15,997 nucleotides of DNA from an uncultured Campylobacter sp. (GTDB lineage Bacteria > Campylobacterota > Campylobacteria > Campylobacterales > Campylobacteraceae), in the NCBI RefSeq assembly GCF_938040115.1, contig NZ_CALHXD010000293.1, positions 1 to 15,997 on the forward strand, read 5' to 3'. How positions within the stretch are numbered: position 1 is the stretch's first letter; each line of letters starts with the position of its first letter. Of the stretch, positions 1-5,275 are shown in pieces. The translations under genes were made by a program, and so were the position numbers. The notes under the pieces were generated by a model. The model made no database searches and had not been told where the DNA came from. It saw nothing but the letters and a program-made list of their open reading frames with translations.

Positions 1-33
1 TTTGGGGTCCAATTTGGCTAAATTTGTAAATTT

Positions 34-70
34 GGCTTCAAATTTTACTCACCGAGATCCGCATCTTGAG
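34..70 (-). repeat. dispersed 37-base repeat, copy 1
   Basis: This segment is the reverse complement of 5033-5069 at 34 of 37 positions. The shared core includes GGCTTCAAATTTTACTC and CCGCATCTTGA. A weaker third copy of the middle part (TCTCGGTG, two differing bases, TAAAATTT) lies at 484-501. All copies are in spacers, so this is probably a chromosomal repeat family and not part of a gene. Confidence 0.75.
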
Positions 71-261
71 AATACTAAATTTGGCTTCAAAGAATTTTTA
101 AATTTTATGAGCGAAAAGCTTTCGTCCCGAAAATTTGAGCTGAGTTTGTAACGAAGCCAAATTTTCGTGCCGCGATTTATCGCGGGCGCGAGCGACAACC
201 GCTTTGAGCGAGTAAAATTTTAAAAATTTTATAAAACTTATACTAAAATTAGTCCCTTGCA

Positions 262-291
262 CAAAGAATAACCGTTTAAGATTACTCTTTG
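262..291 (-). repeat. 12-bp stem-loop
   Basis: Positions 262-273 and 280-291 pair around a 6-base loop. Read as minus-strand RNA all 12 positions pair, two of them as G-U. Read as plus-strand RNA those two become A-C mismatches, so a functional RNA would more likely be the minus-strand transcript. No T-run follows, so it is not a standard terminator. Confidence 0.5.
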
Positions 292-300
292 CTTGTTGTA

Positions 301-377
301 AAAGGGGTGGGGCTTGGATTTTGCTTCCTTTGCGGTCGCAACTGCAAAGCAGAGCGTAATTCAAGTCCTTCCCTCTT
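301..377 (+). repeat. long imperfect hairpin in spacer
   Basis: Positions 309-336 pair with 341-369 around the four-base loop CGCA (337-340). Paired by hand as plus-strand RNA, 26 of 28 left-arm bases pair (about 20 Watson-Crick, 6 G-U), with mismatches at 321/357 and 327/351 and a one-base bulge at 350. The stem continues with more mismatches to 301/377 and perhaps weakly to about 285/396. The many G-U pairs could mean the structure is kept as RNA, or that an old palindrome is decaying. Function unknown. Confidence 0.6.
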
Positions 378-540
378 AACAAAGAAGCAAGACGGCGTCA
401 AACAATCATTTTCGTTTAAAGAAATTTAAGGACATAACGTTAAATTTGACCAAAAACCAAATTTAATACTTTATAGACTCGAGTCTCGGTGCATAAAATT
501 TCAAATTTTAGTCAAATTTAGCCTCAAATTTCAGCAAATT

Positions 541-1245
541 TTACTCTCCGTCCTCGATATTTTCCTGCATAAAAACCCGCATACTCGGAAACTCGAGCGC
601 GCAAAGACAGCCAAAATCTTGCTTATAAACGCAGCCCGTGTCGATATTTGCGCTAAATTCCGTGATATCGGGGCTAGCGATCGGCGTATGGCCGTAGACA
701 TTAAAGACGCCTTCGTTTTGGCTAAAATCGCCTCTGCCGCAAAGTACATGCCGCCTAAACTCCGCCGCGCTATCGCCGTGCGAGTTACGTAGCGCCCACA
801 TCCGCCCAATCGCCGAATGCGACGCGACGAGCCGCCTGCCTTGTGCGTTTTTAAACTCGGCAAACTCCAAGTAAAGCGGTAAATTTGATAAAAACTCTAT
901 ATGCGCGAGCTTCTGGGTGCGGCTAGCTTTATCGTAGGAGGCGAAAGTCTGCGCGCCGCCGTTTAGGTAAAACCAGCGCGGATCGCTAGGCGTTTCGCCG
1001 CGTAAAAATGCGTCTTTGTGTTGCAAAAGACGGTACTCGTGATTACCCATCACAGCCGCATAACCGCACCGCATCGCTAGCTGCACGACCTCAAAACTCC
1101 CCTCGCCGCGGTCTATCAGATCGCCCACGAAGCAAATTTTAGAATCAGCACCGCGCGGCAAGCGATCTATCAAGGTGCAAAGGGTTTTATAACAGCCGTG
1201 AACGTCGCCAATGAGGTAAATTTGGTCGCCATAATCATCTAACAT
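541..1245 (-). CDS. PPP-family metallophosphatase (serine/threonine phosphatase / ApaH-like)
   Basis: A 234-residue cytosolic phosphoesterase of the PPP superfamily, which uses two metal ions to hydrolyse phosphomonoesters or dinucleoside polyphosphates. The signature motifs occur in order: GDVHG at residues 13-17, GDLIDRG at 41-47, GNHE at 67-70, a histidine in ASHS at 143, and YGHTP at 185-189, followed by NIDTGCVY at 200-207 as in ApaH and PrpA/PrpB-type enzymes. The length is typical of the short bacterial PPP proteins and no targeting signal is seen. The ATG start leaves ten residues before the first motif; the ribosome binding site is weak (AGATAGG about nine bases upstream). It stands alone between two spacers. 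The substrate (phosphoprotein or Ap4A-like nucleotide) cannot be decided from sequence. Confidence 0.88.
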   Translation of the reverse strand: MLDDYGDQIYLIGDVHGCYKTLCTLIDRLPRGADSKICFVGDLIDRGEGSFEVVQLAMRCGYAAVMGNHEYRLLQHKDAFLRGETPSDPRWFYLNGGAQTFASYDKASRTQKLAHIEFLSNLPLYLEFAEFKNAQGRRLVASHSAIGRMWALRNSHGDSAAEFRRHVLCGRGDFSQNEGVFNVYGHTPIASPDITEFSANIDTGCVYKQDFGCLCALEFPSMRVFMQENIEDGE

Positions 1246-1364
1246 TTTTATTTGCCTATCTTAATTTAGCTCAAATTTTAGCCATTTTTTATAAATTTTA
1301 AAGTCGTTTTCACGCCTACATACACTTAAATCCAAACAATATTTACCAAAAATCACATTTTTTA

Positions 1365-1393
1365 TATAGTTTTTATTCTTTATCTCTTATAAT
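1365..1393 (+). promoter_or_regulatory. sigma70-type promoter of the molybdoenzyme gene
   Basis: A perfect TATAAT lies at 1388-1393, preceded by T-rich tracts (about 1358-1363 and 1370-1380) at roughly helical spacing and no good -35 box, which is the usual Campylobacter promoter form. Transcription would begin near 1400, giving a leader of about 140 bases before the ATG at 1541. Confidence 0.6.
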
Positions 1394-1425
1394 ATCATAT
1401 AACCACAAAATTAATTTCTATATCT

Positions 1426-1492
1426 AAAGGAGGTTTAATAAATAACGGCGACGACTTCAAATTTAGTCATAGGCTTGGACGAGTACATTTAA
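1426..1492 (+). promoter_or_regulatory. orphan strong Shine-Dalgarno with a 16-codon frame lacking AUG
   Basis: AAAGGAGGT at 1426-1434 is an almost perfect ribosome binding site, but no ATG, GTG or TTG follows at usual spacing. Seven bases on is an ATA codon (1442-1444) opening a 16-codon frame ending at TAA 1490-1492, in the same frame as the reductase gene. The reductase has its own binding site (AAGGGAG, 1529-1535), so this site is not needed for it. It may be a decayed leader peptide or small gene, or a leader read from AUA. Confidence 0.35.
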
Positions 1493-1540
1493 TGCAACAC
1501 CAAAGACGAGATAACCAAATTTCATTTCAAGGGAGAAAAA

Positions 1541-3997
1541 ATGAAAAGACGAAATTTCTTAAAGCTTAGTGCGCTAGCCGGCATCAGCCTGCAAGCTAAC
1601 AGGATAGAGGGCGTAACTCAAACGCTTTTTGACCAGAAGAAAGTTTTTTGCGCAAATAGATTCGGTCCGTTTTACGCAAACGTAGTCAGCGGACAGATAA
1701 CCAGCATAGATCCATTCGAAGCAGATAAATTCCCAAGCACTTTAAATAATGCCGTTGCAGACTGCGTCCAAAACGAAAGCAGAGTACTGTATCCTTGCGT
1801 TAGAAAGAGTTATCTGGAGAAAAAGGGGCCAAATAAACCCGAGCTTAGAGGCGAGGAGGAATTTGTAAGAGTTAGCTGGGATACGGCGCTTGATCTAGCT
1901 GCAAAAGCTCTAAAAGAAAATTTTGAAAAATATGGCTCCGAGAGCATCTACGGAGAGTGCTACTGGTGGGGCGGCAGCGGTAAAGTCAGCTGGGGTAGAG
2001 CTACGGCAAGAAGGATGCTAACGATACTAGGCGGCTTCGTCTCGGAGGACGGCAACTACTCCTATGGTGCTGGTCACGTTATCATGCCTCACGTTATCGG
2101 AACTATCGAGCCAAACGAAGTTCCTACAAAATGGGAAGCAGTACTAAAGTCTGCTAAAACGATAGTTTTTTGGGGAAGCAATCCCGTAGTAACCAATGAA
2201 ATAGGCGTAGGCGCTCCTACTCACGAGGGCTACGACGTGTATGCCAAGCTAAAAGATATGAACGCAAAAGGCGAAAAGAAAATTTACGCCGTAGATACGT
2301 ATAAAAACGACACCATCAGGTATCTAAACTCGGACTTTATAGGCGTGGTGCCGGGGACGGATACAGCCATGATGATAGGCATGTGCCACTATCTATACGA
2401 AAATAAACTATACGACGAAGCCTTTATAGGCAAATACACCGTTGGATTTAATAAATTTAAAGATTATTTCCTAGGCACTAACGACAAGGTGGTTAAAAAT
2501 TTAGACTGGGCTAGCAAAATTTGCGGCGTAAGCGTCAAAAAGCTAGAGGAGCTATGCGTGTCGCTAGCTAAAAACGAGTCTTTGATAATAAGCGGTTTTG
2601 CCATCCAAAGACAAGATCACGGAGAGCAGTCGTATTGGGCTCTCATAACTCTAGCCTCGATGCTAGGGCACATAGGCAAGGAGGGCTGCGGCTTTATGAC
2701 TTGCGATCAGGGGCATAAAACCAGCACGGATAGCTTTATAGCGCCGGCTCTAAAAGGCCTAAGCTCTGTTCCTAGCGAAAAATACACGAAAGAAGATAGC
2801 CCTTGGGTAAAAAACAAAGGCTACGTCATACCAAACAGTAGAATAATAGACGCATTGCTGAATCCAGGCCAAGAGATGCAAAGAAACGGCGAAATTTATA
2901 AACTCCCGCACATGAGAGTTTCCGTAAGCGCCAGCGGATCGATATTTACGAGACATCAGGATATAAACCGCGCGGTACAAGCGTGGAAAAAGCTCGATAC
3001 CGTGATAACAATAGAGCCTTATTGGACTAGCGGAGCTAAGCTTAGCGACATAGTTCTGCCTGCAGCTATCGAGCCCGAGAGAAACGATATAGAGCAGTCA
3101 AACGCTACTGGCGAGTATATCTTTGCCATAAAACAAGCCGTTCAGCCTATGGGCGAGAGCAGGAGCGATTTTGAAATTTGCAAAGGAATTTGCAAGAGAT
3201 GGGGCATGGAAGAGGTATTTACCGAGGGCAAGACCGAGATGGAGTGGATAAAAGAAATTTTCGCCGACGACATGGATCAAGCCAAAGCGCTCGGATACGA
3301 TAATCTACCTACGTTTGACGAGTTTTGGGAAAAAGGATACGTAAAATTCGACAAAAAAGACGAAGAGAAAAAATACTACACTAGATTTGCGAATTTTAGA
3401 GAAAATCCAAATAAATTTAGACTTGGAACACCGTCGGGAAAGATCGAGATTTATTCGCCAGTCATCGCAAAAATGAAATACGACGACTGCTTTGGGCATC
3501 CGGCGTGGTTTGAGCCTACCGAGTGGCTCGGCGATAAAGAAAAAACAAAGAAATATCCACTCGCGCTCAATACTCCGCACTCCCGCTTTAGACTGCACTC
3601 TCAGCTGGATAACTCCATAGTTAGAAAGTATGCCGAAGTAAACGGCAGAGAGCCGATATTTATCAGCCAAAGCGCAGCCAAAAAACGCGGCATCGCAACG
3701 GGAGACGTGGTTAGGGTGTTTAACGACAGAGGCGAAATTTTATGCGGGGCGATAGTGAGCGACATAACCCAAGACGACGTCGTAATCGTATGTGAGGGCG
3801 CATGGTACGACCCTGAAGTCTACGGCAAAAAGAGCCTGTGCCAGCACGGATGTGTAAACGTGCTCACAAAAGACAAAGGCACAAGCAAGCTAGCACAAAG
3901 CAATATCGCGCATACGAATTTAGTCCAAGTCGAAAAATACAAAGGCGCGATAAGGCCTATCAGAGCGTTTTCTAAACCAAAAATCATAGGCGCTTAA
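1541..3997 (+). CDS. torA: periplasmic molybdopterin TMAO/DMSO (N- or S-oxide) reductase
   Basis: An 818-residue catalytic subunit of the DMSO reductase family, reducing trimethylamine N-oxide and/or sulfoxides as terminal electron acceptor in the periplasm. The N-terminus has the Tat motif RRNFLK (residues 3-8) and a short apolar stretch, so it should be exported folded with its bis-MGD cofactor. It matches Rhodobacter DMSO reductase almost end to end (about 820 residues). The molybdenum-ligand serine is expected at Ser174 in GNYS, equivalent to Ser147 of the mature Rhodobacter enzyme. Tyr141 and Trp143 in YWWG align with its Tyr114 and Trp116. GTPSGKIEIYS, HSRFRLHSQL and VFNDRGEI mark the C-terminal domains. 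There is no N-terminal Fe-S cysteine motif. The ATG follows AAGGGAG. In C. jejuni the homologue Cj0264c sits beside a monohaem cytochrome gene; none is present here. The choice between TMAO and sulfoxide as main substrate is open. Confidence 0.92.
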   Translation: MKRRNFLKLSALAGISLQANRIEGVTQTLFDQKKVFCANRFGPFYANVVSGQITSIDPFEADKFPSTLNNAVADCVQNESRVLYPCVRKSYLEKKGPNKPELRGEEEFVRVSWDTALDLAAKALKENFEKYGSESIYGECYWWGGSGKVSWGRATARRMLTILGGFVSEDGNYSYGAGHVIMPHVIGTIEPNEVPTKWEAVLKSAKTIVFWGSNPVVTNEIGVGAPTHEGYDVYAKLKDMNAKGEKKIYAVDTYKNDTIRYLNSDFIGVVPGTDTAMMIGMCHYLYENKLYDEAFIGKYTVGFNKFKDYFLGTNDKVVKNLDWASKICGVSVKKLEELCVSLAKNESLIISGFAIQRQDHGEQSYWALITLASMLGHIGKEGCGFMTCDQGHKTSTDSFIAPALKGLSSVPSEKYTKEDSPWVKNKGYVIPNSRIIDALLNPGQEMQRNGEIYKLPHMRVSVSASGSIFTRHQDINRAVQAWKKLDTVITIEPYWTSGAKLSDIVLPAAIEPERNDIEQSNATGEYIFAIKQAVQPMGESRSDFEICKGICKRWGMEEVFTEGKTEMEWIKEIFADDMDQAKALGYDNLPTFDEFWEKGYVKFDKKDEEKKYYTRFANFRENPNKFRLGTPSGKIEIYSPVIAKMKYDDCFGHPAWFEPTEWLGDKEKTKKYPLALNTPHSRFRLHSQLDNSIVRKYAEVNGREPIFISQSAAKKRGIATGDVVRVFNDRGEILCGAIVSDITQDDVVIVCEGAWYDPEVYGKKSLCQHGCVNVLTKDKGTSKLAQSNIAHTNLVQVEKYKGAIRPIRAFSKPKIIGA

Positions 3998-4001
3998 ATT
4001 T

Positions 4002-4029
4002 GCGGCGGGGTTCAGGCTCCGCCGTTTTT
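4002..4029 (+). terminator. Rho-independent terminator of the reductase gene
   Basis: CGGCGGGG (4003-4010) and CTCCGCCG (4017-4024) form an 8-bp stem with one G-U pair around a six-base loop, followed at once by TTTTT (4025-4029). It starts six bases after the stop codon. Confidence 0.9.
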
Positions 4030-4302
4030 AATCTTGTAGCTTCGTGTGATTTTGTTTGCGGTAGCTTTATTTGGATCGTAAAATATCAAATTTACTGGCA
4101 CACACGCAAGCACCGAGCTTGTAGGAATATTTGGAGATTATTCGTTTTATAGTTTTTATCCGCCCTGTCGTGCCTTTGTTAGTTAATACACAAATAAAAG
4201 CACCGCATAGACACTTTTTTGCGCCTTTAAATTTTGCTTGCTAGGTGCGCGTTAGAGCCACCACTCCTAAAACTAAATTAGCATAGATAAATTTGGGCAC
4301 CC
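4030..4302. other. gene-free spacer
   Basis: This lies between the reductase terminator and the end of the exporter gene on the opposite strand, so the two genes converge here. I see no open frame with a ribosome binding site, no strong palindrome and no clear terminator for the minus-strand gene. It is AT-rich with a few short G+C patches. Confidence 0.5.
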
Positions 4303-4914
4303 TCACTCGCCGACGACTAACATCACGCCAAGCGCTATCATGGTGACGCCGACGAAAAACTCCAAAATTTTCCATGCGGCCGGCTTTTGAAACAGCGAAG
4401 CTAAAAATCTAGCTCCGTATCCGAGCGAAAAGAAAAACGCAAACGACGCGCACATCGCGCCCGCGCCAAAGAGTCCCGCTCGCTCGCTAAATTTCGTAGA
4501 AACCGAGCCCAAAAGTACGACAGTATCAAGATATACGTGCGGGTTTAGCCACGTAAAAGCTAATGTGAGAAGCGCGGTTTTAACCGCTCCGTGCGTCTCC
4601 TCGCCGCCGGCCAAGAGCACATGCGATGCGCTAAACGCGCTATAAAGACTGCGCAGCCCGTAAATACTCAAAAATACAAATCCGCCCCAAAGCGCGGCCG
4701 TTTTGATAATAGGATAGCGCTCAACCACGTAGCCAAAACCCGACACTCCCGCAAAAATCAGCGCGGCGTCGCTAAGCGCGCAGATAGCGCAAACGAGAAA
4801 AACATGCTGTTTTTTGATGCCTTGTTTTAGCACGAAGGCGTTTTGCGCTCCAATAGCTAAAATAAGTGAAAGCCCGAGCGAAAATCCAGAGAAAAAGGCG
4901 TTGAAAGAAATCAT
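4303..4914 (-). CDS. LysE/ArgO-family amino-acid exporter
   Basis: A predicted inner-membrane exporter of 203 residues, the normal size for the LysE/ArgO (YggA) group, which pumps out basic amino acids such as lysine or arginine and relieves their toxicity. The family signatures GAQNAFVLKQG (residues 22-32) and WLNPHVYLDTVVLLGS (122-137) are present, with about six hydrophobic segments. The open frame extends upstream to 5010, but that adds a basic 32-residue stretch unlike the family and overlaps a palindrome, so I chose the ATG at 4914 just before the first membrane segment. The ribosome binding site is weak (AAGTGA). A TATAAG about 12 bases before the ATG might give a very short or absent leader. 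No LysG/ArgP-type regulator is next to it. Substrate is inferred from family only. Confidence 0.88.
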   Translation of the reverse strand: MISFNAFFSGFSLGLSLILAIGAQNAFVLKQGIKKQHVFLVCAICALSDAALIFAGVSGFGYVVERYPIIKTAALWGGFVFLSIYGLRSLYSAFSASHVLLAGGEETHGAVKTALLTLAFTWLNPHVYLDTVVLLGSVSTKFSERAGLFGAGAMCASFAFFFSLGYGARFLASLFQKPAAWKILEFFVGVTMIALGVMLVVGE

Positions 4915-5007
4915 TTTATCACTTATATTTTGTTTTTTAAATTTTGACCGAAATGCGTGTAACCAAAAACTCGGCGAAGTAAAATTTGCCGCACGCGTAG
5001 ATTTTTG

Positions 5008-5064
5008 CAAATTTGCTCGCCGAATTTAGAAGTTCAAGATGCGGGTCTCGGCGAGTAAAATTTG
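5008..5064. repeat. inverted repeat upstream of the exporter
   Basis: CAAATTTGCTCGCCGA (5008-5023) pairs with TCGGCGAGTAAAATTTG (5048-5064), 15 of 16 left-arm bases with one indel, across a 24-base loop. It lies about 95-150 bases upstream of the exporter ATG, where it could be an operator, a leader structure or simply half of the dispersed repeat. Confidence 0.5.
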
Positions 5065-5069
5065 AAGCC
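5033..5069 (+). repeat. dispersed 37-base repeat, copy 2
   Basis: Matches the reverse complement of 34-70 at 34 of 37 positions. It is the better-formed copy because its GGCGAG also pairs with CTCGCC upstream (5008-5064 inverted repeat). It lies in a spacer, like copy 1. Confidence 0.75.
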
Positions 5070-5118
5070 GAAATCTAAAAATTTGACTTCAAATTTAAAT
5101 AAAGAACAATAAGGCGAA

Positions 5119-5256
5119 GTATCGCGAGATGATTTTTCGAGTTTTCTGCTTCACAAGCTCGCAGCTGCAAGTAGAAGAAGCAAAATTGAGCGTGCGCTAG
5201 GCATATAGCCTGCGGAGCGAAAATTTTGCGAAATCTCGGAAAAGCACTCGCGAGAC
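5119..5256. repeat. nested palindromic element downstream of ppk
   Basis: Outer arms 5119-5146 and 5230-5256 are inverted copies (23 of 28 aligned positions, both with TCGCGAG and CGAG). Inside, GCAAAATT (5180-5187) pairs perfectly with AATTTTGC (5222-5229), enclosing AGGC/GCCT around 5199-5210. A second inner hairpin is possible at 5148-5181 (GCTTC/GAAGC around the palindrome GCAGCTGC). The whole could fold as a three-way junction of about 138 bases. It may serve as the 3' end of the ppk message or be a mobile palindromic repeat. Confidence 0.6.
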
Positions 5257-5275
5257 GAGCCTTCCCAAAAGCAGC

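Larger units (their letters stand above)
1..540. other. gene-free spacer with inverted repeats and hairpins
   Basis: No convincing gene lies here. The only long frame (about 98-382, minus) starts with TTG, has no clear ribosome binding site, runs through a hairpin and has no recognisable domain. The spacer has AAATTT-rich flanks that are imperfect inverted copies of each other (about 9-70 and 481-538). Inside are a 12-bp stem-loop at 262-291 and a long hairpin at about 301-377. It lies just downstream of the phosphatase stop codon. The structure suggests a small non-autonomous repeat element or a structured non-coding region; this is inference from symmetry only. Confidence 0.6.
4915..5275. 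other. repeat-rich spacer between exporter and ppk
   Basis: No gene is supported here. Going left to right it holds the exporter promoter region, a 16-bp inverted repeat (5008-5023 with 5048-5064), the second copy of the 37-base repeat, and a nested palindromic element (5119-5256) that ends 20 bases before the ppk stop codon. Both flanking genes are on the minus strand, so it is the 3' region of ppk and the 5' region of the exporter. Confidence 0.55.

Noticed and set aside
98..382. 94-codon minus-strand frame in the first spacer
   Set aside because: It starts with TTG without a clear binding site, runs through a strong hairpin, has no domain I know, and its composition looks like translated repeat sequence.
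1541..1800. An Fe-S cluster site at the N-terminus of the reductase
   Set aside because: The cysteines at 37, 75 and 86 do not form the CxxC-type motif. The protein belongs to the subgroup without this cluster.
4915..5010. 32-residue N-terminal extension of the LysE-type exporter
   Set aside because: The extension is basic, not hydrophobic, unlike the family, and reaches the palindrome at 5008. The ATG at 4914 gives the normal family length.
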